A DNA stretch of 64,000 nucleotides from Microvirga terrae (GTDB lineage Bacteria > Pseudomonadota > Alphaproteobacteria > Rhizobiales > Beijerinckiaceae), in NCBI RefSeq assembly GCF_013307435.2, contig NZ_CP102845.1, forward strand, positions 2,117,001 through 2,181,000. Reading direction: 5' to 3'. The notes under the pieces were generated by a model. That model was not told the origin of the DNA. It saw only the letters and a program-made list of their open reading frames with translations, and did no database searches. Shown piece by piece: positions 1 to 8,757 of this stretch. The stretch's first letter is position 1. Every line of letters begins with the position of its first letter. A program made the translations under genes and the position numbers.

Positions 1-763
1 GGTTGAGGATCTCGGCGGCCGTCCTGGGGACGGTGGGCCGGCTGATCGGATTGATGTGAACCACCACGATGTCGGATGTCTCGCATCGATAGATCAGCGG
101 GAAGAGGGCCGGATTTCCCATGTAGCCCCCATCCCAGTAATACTCGTCGTCAATCCTCACGGCCTGAAAGATGAAGGGCAGGCAGGTCGACGCAAGCACC
201 ACCTCGGCGCTCATCTCATGGTTCTCGAAAACCCGGATCTTCCCGGAGCGAACATTGGTGGCCGAGAGAAACAGTTTGACTTGAGGATCCGACCGCAGAC
301 GCTCGAAGTCGACCGTTCGTTCGAGCACGTGGAGAAGCGGATTATAGTTGAACGGGTTCAACTCGTAGGGCGAGACCACCTGCGTGAGCATGTGAAAGAG
401 CAGAAAGACCGGCGAAGTTTCGAGGCTGTGACTTCCGGTGAGGCGATCAAATGCGGAGGGTTGAACGGGGCTGAGGAGGGCGGCTTGCGAGATCTGCCGC
501 CAGAACTCCCCAAGCGCCTGGCGCGCTCCCTCGCGCCCGCCATTGATCAGCCCATGGGCACAGACCACGGCGTTGACCGCTCCTGCGCTCGTCGCGCTGA
601 TGCCCTCGATGCCGATGGCGTCCTCTTCCAGCAGACGGTCCAACACGCCCCATGCAAAGGCGCCATGGGCACCTCCCCCCTGAAGGGCGAGATTGACTGA
701 CTTGACCTCCTGCCGCGGCGCTGAGCGTCTCGTCCGGGAACTGCGGCTGTCTGCCCTGTTCAT
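1..763 (-). CDS. Patatin-like phospholipase, partial (3' end beyond the left edge)
   Basis: An uninterrupted reading frame of 254 codons runs leftwards from ATG at 763-761 off the edge of the window. About 24 residues in is the glycine-rich oxyanion segment GGGAHG. It is followed by GISATSAGA, which holds the nucleophile serine of patatin/RssA lipases, and near the left edge by YYWDGGYMG, whose Asp-Gly-Gly is the catalytic-dyad aspartate. Both catalytic residues are therefore present and the enzyme should hydrolyse acyl esters. A GAGG lies a few bases before the chosen ATG. There is no signal peptide, so a cytoplasmic location is likely. The substrate cannot be inferred. The C-terminus is not visible. 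Confidence 0.88.
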   Translation of the reverse strand, partial: MNRADSRSSRTRRSAPRQEVKSVNLALQGGGAHGAFAWGVLDRLLEEDAIGIEGISATSAGAVNAVVCAHGLINGGREGARQALGEFWRQISQAALLSPVQPSAFDRLTGSHSLETSPVFLLFHMLTQVVSPYELNPFNYNPLLHVLERTVDFERLRSDPQVKLFLSATNVRSGKIRVFENHEMSAEVVLASTCLPFIFQAVRIDDEYYWDGGYMGNPALFPLIYRCETSDIVVVHINPISRPTVPRTAAEILN

Positions 764-860
764 GGTCGCCTCGGCGTCGGGATCGTTCAGCATTCTGATC
801 GAGAGGATCTTACATGACGTCGGTCCCGTCTGACGAGGGCATGGATCGGGTCGTGCTGCC

Positions 861-894
861 CGGACGCTCGCACAGGATCCTGCACGGGCGTCCG
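861..894 (-). terminator. Possible hairpin downstream of the HlyD-type gene
   Basis: CGGACGC (861-867) pairs with GCGTCCG (888-894) around an inner palindrome CAGGATCCTG. It lies just past the stop of the adaptor gene at 912 on the same strand. No T-run follows, so it may be a Rho-dependent or bidirectional end, or chance. Confidence 0.3.
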
Positions 895-911
895 ACGACG
901 GACTTCTCGGG

Positions 912-2231
912 TTACTCTTCACGGAAGGCGACGGCGAGCCGATCGGTGAGCGGCTGGGTCAGGTAGGTGATGATCCGCCGGGTCTCCCCGCGGATCAGCA
1001 CCTCGGCCGGCAGGCCGGGCGTCAGTTCCTTCCCCTCCAGCTTGCTACGCTCGCCCGGGGCGATCGCGATCTTCACGGTGAAATAGGCCTGCCCGGATTC
1101 GCCGCTGACGACCTGGTCCGGCGAGACACTGGTGACCATCCCTTCGAGTTCCAAAGGCGTTGGGAGCTTGAACGAGCTGATATGGATGGTCGCTGGCTGG
1201 TCGATATGCACCTGATCGACCTCCTCGGGGCGGATTTTCGCGTTCACGATCAGCGGCTCGGCGCTGGGGATGATCGACATCAGCTTCTGCCCGGGGGCGA
1301 CGATCCCGCCGATCGTGTGCACCATGAGCTCGTGGACGAGCCCGGTCCTCGGAGCCCGGATATCGAGCCGCTGAAGCCGATCCCGGGCGGCCGCAAGCTG
1401 CTCTTCCGTTTCGGCCAGGCTGGCGGTGACGGTCTGAAGCTGTCGCAGGACTTCCGAGCGGGCATTCTGAGTGAGCTCGGCAATCTTGAACTGGATCTCG
1501 GTGAGCTGGGACCGGGCACCCGCTATCCGGGCCTCGATGTCGCCCATCTCGCCCTTCAGGCGGCTCACCTCGCGTTCCGTCTGACGCAGCACCGGGCGCC
1601 GGATCAGACCTTTGCTGTCCAGCATGCGCTGGTCGGCCAACTCGGCGGTCACCTGGGCGAGCTCCTCCTTGAGGGCCCGGGACCTCTCGTTGAACCCGTC
1701 GATCTGCCTCTCGACCTGATGCTTGCGCTCCTGCTGCTGCGAGAGCTGGCTCAGGCGCGTGAAGCGCCGCTCGTTCATCAGGCCTTCCTCTGCCGCAAGA
1801 GCCGCTCTCAAGGCTGTCTCGGCCTGTTTCGACGGGATCGAGAGCTCCGGCCGCGCGATCGTCGTGCGGTCCAACTGCTCGGCCTCCAAACGTGCCTTCT
1901 GGGCGGTGAGATCGATCAGCTTGCGTTCGAGGATGCTCGCATCCGCCGTAACCTTCGCCGCATCGAGCCGGACAAGCACCTGTCCCTCCTGCACGAGCTC
2001 TCCTCCCTTGACGAGAATCGCCCCGATGACGCCGCCCTCAAGGTGCTGGACCGCCTGGGCGCTCGATTGGACTGCGAACGTGCCCGAGGTGACGACCGCG
2101 CTGTCGACCTTGGCGGCGACCGCCCAGCCGCCGATCCCGAAGAATACGATGAAGGAACTCAGGATGAACCAGCGCATCAGCCGGCGCATGGAGGAGGAAT
2201 TAGCCGCAAGGTCGTTTTCGAACTCGGTCAT
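912..2231 (-). CDS. HlyD-family type I secretion periplasmic adaptor
   Basis: Membrane fusion protein of about 439 residues. It has a short cytoplasmic N-terminus, one membrane segment (about residues 21-41, WFILSSFIVFFGIGGWAVAA), a lipoyl-type half motif, a long coiled-coil hairpin rich in Leu/Gln/Glu/Arg, the second lipoyl half (RLDIRAPRTGLVHEL), and a beta-barrel C-terminus. It would link an inner-membrane ABC exporter to an outer-membrane TolC protein, which is not in this window. The frame is open further upstream (to 2336), but ATG 2231 has GGAG at the right spacing and gives the usual family length. It follows the exporter gene on the same strand, so the two form a type I secretion operon. 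No RTX-type substrate gene is seen nearby. Confidence 0.9.
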   Translation of the reverse strand: MTEFENDLAANSSSMRRLMRWFILSSFIVFFGIGGWAVAAKVDSAVVTSGTFAVQSSAQAVQHLEGGVIGAILVKGGELVQEGQVLVRLDAAKVTADASILERKLIDLTAQKARLEAEQLDRTTIARPELSIPSKQAETALRAALAAEEGLMNERRFTRLSQLSQQQERKHQVERQIDGFNERSRALKEELAQVTAELADQRMLDSKGLIRRPVLRQTEREVSRLKGEMGDIEARIAGARSQLTEIQFKIAELTQNARSEVLRQLQTVTASLAETEEQLAAARDRLQRLDIRAPRTGLVHELMVHTIGGIVAPGQKLMSIIPSAEPLIVNAKIRPEEVDQVHIDQPATIHISSFKLPTPLELEGMVTSVSPDQVVSGESGQAYFTVKIAIAPGERSKLEGKELTPGLPAEVLIRGETRRIITYLTQPLTDRLAVAFREE

Positions 2232-2381
2232 GGTGCGCTCCATCGGGTGGGCTGCCGTCGTCGGCTGGGCAACAGGCAATTCCATTGTCAGGATTCTGCG
2301 TCGGTTTCGACGGACCGACGCTCGGTCCGGCATCACGTTGGCATGCGCGGCGCGCCCGTGCTGTGGCCCAGTTCACATCCG

Positions 2382-4325
2382 CTAGCTCGCGTGGCTGCTT
2401 GCCCGCTGGGTCCGGGTGGCGTCCAGACTGGTGACGGTCGCGGTGGCCGGGCCGGCGTCTCCGTTCGCCGGTTCTGCCGCCGCCGTGCCGAGACCATCCT
2501 GCGGACCCGATGCGGTGCTCGGGTCGGAACGGGTCGCGCCTGGCTGCGCTGTCGCGACGACAGAGGGAGCACCGACCGGTTGCGGACCCATCGCCTGAGC
2601 GGGCTTGTGCGGCTGCCCGATGCGCGGGAACAGAGCGGCCAGAACCTGCTCTTTCGGGCCGAACATCTCGGCGCGGCCGTTGCGGACTGACAGGATCTTG
2701 TTGGCGGCGAAGATGGCGCTCGGCCGGTGGGCCACGATGACGACGATCTTTCCGGCCTGTCGCATCTGTTGAATAGCGTCGTTCAGAGACTGCTCCCCGA
2801 GCGGGTCCAGATTGGAATTGGGCTCGTCGAGCACGACGATGAAAGGATTGCCGAACAGGGCTCGGGCAAGCCCGATGCGCTGGCGCTGACCGCCTGACAG
2901 GATGGCGCCGCCTTCGCCGACCGGAGTGTCGTATCCCTTCGGGAACGCCAGGATCATGTCGTGCACGCCAGCCATGCGGGCCGCATCCACTACCTGGTCG
3001 ACGGTCGCGTCCTTCCGGAAACGCGCGATGTTCTCCGCGATCGTTCCATCGAACAGCTCGATGCTCTGCGGCAGGTGACCGATGGCGTCCGCGAGCGCAT
3101 CGGGCGAGTACTGAGCGATCAGAGCGTTGTCGAAGCGGACATCGCCCCGCGCGGTCGGCCAGGCGCCGACCAAGGCGCGAACGAGGGTGGACTTGCCGCA
3201 TCCGCTGGGGCCGATGATCCCGAGAGCGTCGCCGGCTTCGATCTCGAATGAGACGCCCGACACGGTCGCGATGGTCCCGCCCGGGGGAACGATCGCGACA
3301 TCCCGCACCGACAGGGTGTGGCGCGGCCGCGGCATGCCGTGCTGCTGCTTGGCCGCCTGGGGAAGCTTGGAGGTGAGCGCCCTCAGCCGGCGCAAAGCCT
3401 GCCACGCGGCCGAGGTGCTGCGCCAGTTGCCGATCACCTGATCGATGGGGGTGAGAGCCCGTGCGAGAATGACCGAGCACGCGATCATGGCGCCGGGGGA
3501 CATCTTCGCCTCGATGACCAGGAAGGCTCCGAGCGCCAGCATCGCGGATTGCAGGACGAGCCGGACCGTCTTGGAGATCGCCCCGAACACACTGGCGTGG
3601 TCGGCGAGGTCGCGGGCGTGCGAGATCGAGTTCACGTAACCGCCGCCCCAGCGCTTGCACAGGTCGTCTCCCATGCTCATGGCGGCGGCTGCTTCCGAAT
3701 TGCGCCTTGCATCCAGCAGGAGGGTCATGGTGGCCGCGTGCACCTGGTTCGCCGACTTGACCGTTCCTTTGGTGACGAGCTCGTTGACCATGCTGAGAAT
3801 GACGAGAAACAGAGCGCCGGCTCCCGCGGCGAGGAACAGGATCGGACTGACCAGAAACAGGATCGCGAAATAGATCGGCATCCAGGGCAGATCGAGAAGC
3901 GCGACCGGTCCGGGACCCATGAGGTAGTTGCGGATGGAGGCCAGATCCTGGAGCGGATCGTGATTGCGGGCATGGGGTCCGAAATGGAGCGGCAGCTTCA
4001 GCGTCGCCTCGAACAGAGTGGGAGCCAGCCGGTGGTCGAACGTGATGCCGACGCGGGCCATGAGCTTGCCGCGCAACGCCTCCAGGAGGCCATAGAAGGC
4101 ATAGAGCAGCAGAGCGAGCAGGGAGAGGGCTGCCAGCGTCGGGATGCTTTTGCTTGCCAGGACCTTGTTGTAGACCAGCATCATGAAGATGGGGCCGGTC
4201 AGCATCAGGACGTTTCCGAGACAGCTGATGACACTGATCCCGATCAGCGGCTTTTTGAGCGTGCGAAGAGCCGTCCGGAGTTGGACTTCGGCGCTGGTCT
4301 TCATTCCATTTCTCATCGCGAGCAT
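2382..4325 (-). CDS. Type I secretion permease/ATPase (PrtD/HlyB-like ABC exporter)
   Basis: About 647 residues in one half-transporter chain. An N-terminal transmembrane domain with about six hydrophobic segments (residues ~25-290) is followed by an ABC ATPase domain. The domain has Walker A GPSGCGKS (about 372-379), signature LSGGQRQR and Walker B IVVLDEP. It lacks the N-terminal C39 peptidase domain, so it belongs to the PrtD-like class that exports substrates with C-terminal signals. The last ~80 residues are an Ala/Pro/Thr-rich tail that is not part of the usual ATPase. The start is uncertain: 4325 has GGAGGG eleven bases upstream, while 4346 and 4304 are possible. A perfect CRP-type palindrome lies about 90 bases upstream. 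Confidence 0.92.
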   Translation of the reverse strand: MLAMRNGMKTSAEVQLRTALRTLKKPLIGISVISCLGNVLMLTGPIFMMLVYNKVLASKSIPTLAALSLLALLLYAFYGLLEALRGKLMARVGITFDHRLAPTLFEATLKLPLHFGPHARNHDPLQDLASIRNYLMGPGPVALLDLPWMPIYFAILFLVSPILFLAAGAGALFLVILSMVNELVTKGTVKSANQVHAATMTLLLDARRNSEAAAAMSMGDDLCKRWGGGYVNSISHARDLADHASVFGAISKTVRLVLQSAMLALGAFLVIEAKMSPGAMIACSVILARALTPIDQVIGNWRSTSAAWQALRRLRALTSKLPQAAKQQHGMPRPRHTLSVRDVAIVPPGGTIATVSGVSFEIEAGDALGIIGPSGCGKSTLVRALVGAWPTARGDVRFDNALIAQYSPDALADAIGHLPQSIELFDGTIAENIARFRKDATVDQVVDAARMAGVHDMILAFPKGYDTPVGEGGAILSGGQRQRIGLARALFGNPFIVVLDEPNSNLDPLGEQSLNDAIQQMRQAGKIVVIVAHRPSAIFAANKILSVRNGRAEMFGPKEQVLAALFPRIGQPHKPAQAMGPQPVGAPSVVATAQPGATRSDPSTASGPQDGLGTAAAEPANGDAGPATATVTSLDATRTQRASSHAS

Positions 4326-4411
4326 CCCTGTTGCGACCCTCCGCACGCAACGAGACGGGCAACGAGGAGGGCGTCTGTGGGATGATCATGGGCCGGCTTC
4401 GCGCCGAGCAC

Positions 4412-4427
4412 TGTGACGGGGATCACA
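4412..4427. promoter_or_regulatory. CRP-type operator, TGTGA-N6-TCACA
   Basis: TGTGACGGGGATCACA is an exact match to the symmetrical core of the E. coli CRP site. It sits in the 229-base spacer between the leftward type I secretion operon and the rightward Crp-family gene, so it could control either or both. No -35/-10 pair can be assigned with confidence around it. Confidence 0.6.
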
Positions 4428-4554
4428 AACGCCCATTTCGGCGGACAGCCCTGGCGGGATTGTCCGAACATCGCGGCCGGCGGTGCGCCTTTGCCCCTGA
4501 CCCGTCGAACGCTATGCTGGCAGGCCTCGTGCTCCACACCGTGGGAATTCGGTC

Positions 4555-5280
4555 ATGCCAGACGTGCAACCGCCCAAACCGGCGACCGGCGCCGACAAGC
4601 TGGTCCATCTCGAAGCACTCGACATCTTCAAGGCTATCGACCCGTCGACGGTCGACCAGATCGCCCGCAGGGCTCAGAGTCGGACATTGGACAAGGGCGA
4701 GTTGCTGTTCAATGTCGGTGACACCTCCGACGCGCTCTACGTAATCGCCGAGGGCCGTATCCGGATCTGGACGGTCTCGGCTGCCGGCGCCGAAGTCACG
4801 CTCAATGTGCTGACCAATGGTGCCGTCTTCGGCGAGATCGGCATGCTCGACGGCGGCGTGCGGACCGCCGGCGCCTCCGCGATGCTGCGGACGAGACTGA
4901 CGAGCATCGCCCGGCGAACCTTCTATGAGGCGCTGGACCGGGATCCGCAGCTGGTGCGCAACGTCATCGACCTGTTGTGCAGCCGGCTCAGATGGACCAG
5001 CGCCCGGATGGAGGATGCCACCCTGCGTCAGGCGCCGCAGCGCCTCGCCCGCATTCTCGGGCATCTCGCCCGGGATCACGGGAGGGCGACGGCTGGAGGT
5101 ATCGAGGTCGTTCTCAAGCTGACCCAGAGCGAGATGGCTCAATGGACGGCCATGTCGCGGGAGGGATTGAACAAGCTTCTGAACCGATGGTCGGAGGAGC
5201 GCCTGTTGAGCCAGGATCGAGGCGGGCTGATCGTCCATGATCTCGAGCGGATCGACGAGATCGCGGAATTCGGCGAGTAG
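4555..5280 (+). CDS. Crp/Fnr-family transcriptional regulator
   Basis: A protein of 241 residues. The N-terminal cyclic-nucleotide-binding beta-barrel (about 15-130) contains FGEIGMLDGGVRTAG (92-106). Gly93-Glu94 and Arg103-Thr104 correspond to the phosphate-binding cassette residues of true cAMP receptors (CRP Gly-Glu and Arg-Ser). A dimerisation helix follows, then a winged helix whose recognition helix reads MSREGLNKLLNR. Its Arg202 and Glu203 match the two CRP residues that read TGTGA, and CRP Arg185 is replaced by Lys207. There are no Fnr-type N-terminal cysteines. A CRP-consensus palindrome lies about 130 bases upstream, and a cyclase-domain gene ends seven bases downstream in convergent orientation, so a local cyclic-nucleotide circuit is plausible. 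ATG 4555 begins MPDVQPP. Confidence 0.88.
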   Translation: MPDVQPPKPATGADKLVHLEALDIFKAIDPSTVDQIARRAQSRTLDKGELLFNVGDTSDALYVIAEGRIRIWTVSAAGAEVTLNVLTNGAVFGEIGMLDGGVRTAGASAMLRTRLTSIARRTFYEALDRDPQLVRNVIDLLCSRLRWTSARMEDATLRQAPQRLARILGHLARDHGRATAGGIEVVLKLTQSEMAQWTAMSREGLNKLLNRWSEERLLSQDRGGLIVHDLERIDEIAEFGE

Positions 5281-5286
5281 GAAGTG

Positions 5287-6297
5287 TCAGTGGCGCCGCC
5301 GCGCCACGATCTGTTGGGCGCGGGCGATGAACTGCAGACGCTCGTCTCGTGCGGGAATCTCGCGGGCAAGATCCTCGACGAGCTTGGCCGGATCCGCCAG
5401 CTCTGCCGCGTGCCGCTTCACGAGCAGGCCCGCGACGGGACCGAGATACACTGTGAGGGCATGAGCCAGCTCAGCGAGGCAGCCCTGAACGGCCCCCGGA
5501 TCCATGGAAGTCTGACGAGCCGGCGGGACCTCCGGCTCCAGGGCGACGGGAGGCGCGGGATCGGGGGCCGCACGGCCGTGCGGGACGACGAGAGGGGCGG
5601 CCTTCGGAAGCGTGAGGGCCGGCGGCTCCAGGCAGGCGGCCGGGGGCAAGGGTGCCGGCACTGTCTCTTCAATGCGCGCCGAAGCCACTGACAGGACCGT
5701 CCGATCGAGCGGCTCGATCAGGCTCAGGGTCGCGTTCATGTCGCCCGAGGACGGCGGCAGGCCGACGCTGAACGTCGTGATCCGTCGCGGGCTGTGCTTG
5801 AGGTCGAACACTCCGCGCTCGCCGAAGGTCGCCGAGATGCGGGGGGCTACGGCTTCCATGACGGCTGCCGATACGAGAATGCCGCCTGGATCCGCCAAGC
5901 TTTCCAGACGGGCCGCAATCACGAGGGTCTCGCCGAAGGGCAGATCGTCCTGGAACAGGACATCCCCGAGATGGATGCCGATCCGCATGCGGACTGCATC
6001 GAGCTTCGTCATCGCGGCGAGACGCGCCTGGGTGTCGAGCGCGCAACGGACGGCATCGACCGCACTCTCGAAGAGCGCGAAGAGCCCGTCTCCCGGCATC
6101 CCGAAGAGCCAACCGCCGTGAGCCGCAAGCTCCTCCCGGGCAATGCGCCTCGTCGCCCACAGGGCGTCAAGGGTATTGGTCTCGTCGACGGACACCAGGC
6201 CGCCGAAGTTGGCCATGTCGGCCGCGAAGACCGCTCGTAGACGTCGAACTCGTTTGCCTGCAGGCTGGGGTGCATCAGGGGCCGGATCGTCCATCAC
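5287..6297 (-). CDS. Class III adenylate/guanylate cyclase-domain protein with a kinase-shared C-terminal module
   Basis: A protein of 336 residues. The cyclase homology domain (about 20-180) keeps both metal-binding aspartates (Asp27 in FAADMANF, Asp70 in MPGDGLFALF) and Arg130 in IAARLES. The substrate-specifying Lys that usually precedes GDG is replaced by Gly66, and the transition-state Asn of the VNxAAR motif is replaced by Val126. Catalysis is therefore uncertain, and the protein could be a degenerate sensor. A Pro/Ala-rich linker (about 210-265) leads to a C-terminal module (about 268-332, containing YLGPVAGLLVKRHA and IPARDERLQFI) that also occurs twice in the adjacent kinase. No membrane segment is seen. 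It is 22 bases downstream of the kinase gene on the same strand and probably co-transcribed. Confidence 0.87.
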   Translation of the reverse strand: MMDDPAPDAPQPAGKRVRRLRAVFAADMANFGGLVSVDETNTLDALWATRRIAREELAAHGGWLFGMPGDGLFALFESAVDAVRCALDTQARLAAMTKLDAVRMRIGIHLGDVLFQDDLPFGETLVIAARLESLADPGGILVSAAVMEAVAPRISATFGERGVFDLKHSPRRITTFSVGLPPSSGDMNATLSLIEPLDRTVLSVASARIEETVPAPLPPAACLEPPALTLPKAAPLVVPHGRAAPDPAPPVALEPEVPPARQTSMDPGAVQGCLAELAHALTVYLGPVAGLLVKRHAAELADPAKLVEDLAREIPARDERLQFIARAQQIVARRRH

Positions 6298-6319
6298 GCT
6301 TTCATCGAGTGCCTACATG

Positions 6320-7807
6320 TCACTGTTTCGTCTCGCCAATTTTACCACGGATCTCAAGAAACCGCGCCCGGTCCCGCTCGTTGGGAATGAAATCTGAAAG
6401 GCGGCGATAGAAATCGTCTCGGCCGACCGCCTTCTCTGCCTGGCGGGCGACAAGCGTCGGCGCAACCGGGCCGATGAGCGGCAGGAGCGCTTCCGATACA
6501 GCCCGGATCTCGGTCAGCGATATGACGGCTTCCATCTGGGCTATCTTGAAACCCTTGTCGTCACGCAGCACCTGCTGGGCCGCCTTTCGGAAGGTCGACG
6601 CTTCGGCCTCGGTCTTGATCTTCTCGACGAGCAGATCGAGGAACGTATCGACGTCCATGGTCTCGTGCGAGGCCTGCCTTACCAGAAGATGACCGATGGG
6701 GCCGAGCGAACTGGCCAGCGAGCGCCCGAGCGCGTCGAGCGTCGTGGGGGTGAGGACCTCCGCCATGGTCTGGTTGAGACGCTCCTTGGCCGGCGCGGCC
6801 TGCTCCTTTCCCGGCAGGTGGGAGAGCTCGGTCAGGTCGAGGGGAGGGAGGTCTGCACTGGGGCGCATCTCGATGGATGCATTGAGCGATACGATGAATT
6901 CGTCCGCCGTTTGGAAGCGATCCTCGGGGTTGCGGGCCAATGCGCGCTGAACGACCACGTCGATCTCCGGCCAAAGCTCGGGCCGATAGGTTCTTACCTC
7001 CGGTGGCGGATCGTTCATCAGCTTGCGCATCAGCTCAGGCAGATCCGCGGCGATGAAGGGCTTTGTGCCCGTCAGCATCTGGAACAGGATGACCCCGGCG
7101 GAGAAGAGATCGGCGCGAATATCCGCCGGGCGCCCGAGAAACCGCTCGGGCGCCATGTAGTTCGGCGTCCCGATGGGGATGCCGCCAGGCTTGGTGAGAT
7201 CCAGGGCATCCACATGGGCCACGCCGAAATCGGACACTTTGATCGAGGCTGCCGAAGGGCAGAGAATATTGGCCGGTTTCACGTCCCGGTGAATGACGCC
7301 CTTCGAATGAGCGTAGCCGAGAGCGAACAGCAGCTGCGCCATGATCTCGCCGACCTGTCGGATCGGCAGCAGCGTCCCCCGGCGGATCACGTTCTCCAGC
7401 GTGCCGGCATTGACATATTCCATGATGATGTAGGGCGCGCCATCCTGCTCGACGAAATCGAAGACCGTGACGATGTTGGGATGCAGGCACCGCGCGGCGG
7501 AGCGCGCCTCGGTGGCGAACCGACGGAGCAGTTCGTCGTTCTCGTTCAGGTTCTCGAGAATCTCGGGACGAAGCGTCTTGATCGCGAGCGGTCGGTCGAT
7601 CTGTTCGTCATAGCCCTTGTAGACAACACCGATGGCCCCACGGCCGATGACGTGGTCGAGGCGATACTTGCCGACTCGGGCGGGCATGCCGCTTGTGCCG
7701 CCTTGGCTGCTGCCCGTCCTCAGATCCTTGTCTGCGGTCATCGGATGCAATTCCATGACGAGCGGTAATCTGGTTCTGTTGGGCCACGGATCAATCGTAC
7801 TGCTCAC
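6320..7807 (-). CDS. Serine/threonine protein kinase with two C-terminal repeat modules
   Basis: A protein of 495 residues from GTG 7807. The Hanks-type kinase domain (about 45-310) is complete: glycine loop GRGAIG (55-60), Lys77, HRDVKPAN (173-180), DFG (193-195), and GTPNYMAPE (213-221), so it is an RD kinase expected to be active. After a linker come two copies of a ~55-residue module, A at ~357-414 (SSLGPIGHLLVRQAS) and B at ~432-490 (PLIGPVAPTLVARQA). The module also ends the neighbouring cyclase protein. No transmembrane helix is seen, so it is cytoplasmic. The GTG start overlaps the TGA of the haem-sensor gene (GTGA), implying translational coupling. ATG 7756 is an alternative start that would remove only 17 residues before the kinase domain. 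Confidence 0.93.
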   Translation of the reverse strand: MSSTIDPWPNRTRLPLVMELHPMTADKDLRTGSSQGGTSGMPARVGKYRLDHVIGRGAIGVVYKGYDEQIDRPLAIKTLRPEILENLNENDELLRRFATEARSAARCLHPNIVTVFDFVEQDGAPYIIMEYVNAGTLENVIRRGTLLPIRQVGEIMAQLLFALGYAHSKGVIHRDVKPANILCPSAASIKVSDFGVAHVDALDLTKPGGIPIGTPNYMAPERFLGRPADIRADLFSAGVILFQMLTGTKPFIAADLPELMRKLMNDPPPEVRTYRPELWPEIDVVVQRALARNPEDRFQTADEFIVSLNASIEMRPSADLPPLDLTELSHLPGKEQAAPAKERLNQTMAEVLTPTTLDALGRSLASSLGPIGHLLVRQASHETMDVDTFLDLLVEKIKTEAEASTFRKAAQQVLRDDKGFKIAQMEAVISLTEIRAVSEALLPLIGPVAPTLVARQAEKAVGRDDFYRRLSDFIPNERDRARFLEIRGKIGETKQ

Positions 7808-8676
7808 TTTTCAAGCATCTTCAATGCGCTATCCAGGCTTCTGCGCATCCTGTTGAAGGATCGCGACAGGGATGCGATCTCGTCGGAACCCGGATATTCG
7901 AACTCGGCAACGGACGCGTCGCCCATGCTCACGGCCTCGGCCGTCTTGGCCATGCGGGTCACCGGGCTGATCACGTAGCGATTCAGCAGGACATTGAGCA
8001 GAACCAGCAGGACCAGGAAGATGACGCTCGATGTGCCGACGAAGAGAAGCAGGTTCCGCCAGATCGCTCCTTCGGCGATGTCCATGGGCACGGAGATGAT
8101 CTGCGCTCCGATCGTCTCGTTGAGCTTCCAGCCGAATCCATTCTTGCTGCCGTAAAGGGCGACCATCGAGGTCGGAGCCCGATCGGGAGTCGAATGGCAG
8201 GTCAGACACGACTCGTCCTTGATCACCAAAGGATAGGTCGCCGTGTAATGCGAGCGATTGTTGATCGTCTGATAGCTGATATCCTTGGTGAGCTCGGGGT
8301 TGGCCCGGAGCTTCTCGATGACCTCTCGCTCCCAGTCCCGTGCAAGATCAGCCGGATTGGTCGGGTTGAGCGCAGCTTCCTTGTAGAAGAACTGAGGATA
8401 GAATCCCCGGAAGTTGCGGAATGCCGTCTGGGCCGAGAACGACGGGATCGTCTGCGGCAGGAACTGGACGCTCGAGTGCTCCGCGAGCAAGGGCTGGATC
8501 TCTTCCGACGTATAGCGGCGGACGGACAGCGCCTGGGCTCGCAGAACGTCGATCTGCGACTGGAGCTGATCCATGGCTTCCTGTCGGGAAATTTGATAGA
8601 ATGGATAAATCGACAGGCTGAGCCCAAGCAGATAGCAAACGGCGAGAATGATATTGAATTTCAGCCGTAGTCCCAC
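7804..8676 (-). CDS. Membrane haem-c sensor protein, DUF3365/Tll0287-like with HAMP
   Basis: A protein of 290 residues. The first membrane segment (about 7-27) leads to a periplasmic domain of ~180 residues with a single haem c attachment motif CLTCH (157-161). A second membrane segment (about 207-232) is followed by a HAMP domain (about 233-284, ISPVTRM ... GSDEIASLSRSFNRM), after which the protein ends. This is the layout of Tll0287-type redox or ligand sensors. It lacks its own output domain, so the signal probably passes to a partner. The next gene is a Ser/Thr kinase whose GTG start overlaps this stop, which makes the kinase the obvious candidate. Cytochrome c maturation would be needed for function. 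Confidence 0.88.
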   Translation of the reverse strand: MGLRLKFNIILAVCYLLGLSLSIYPFYQISRQEAMDQLQSQIDVLRAQALSVRRYTSEEIQPLLAEHSSVQFLPQTIPSFSAQTAFRNFRGFYPQFFYKEAALNPTNPADLARDWEREVIEKLRANPELTKDISYQTINNRSHYTATYPLVIKDESCLTCHSTPDRAPTSMVALYGSKNGFGWKLNETIGAQIISVPMDIAEGAIWRNLLLFVGTSSVIFLVLLVLLNVLLNRYVISPVTRMAKTAEAVSMGDASVAEFEYPGSDEIASLSRSFNRMRRSLDSALKMLEK

Positions 8677-8757
8677 GGGAGATCTCCAACGGCTCGTGAG
8701 GTTAGTTTGCGTTACAACTACCGGATTTCATGATAGTGCAAGTCTTGGAGACGTGCC

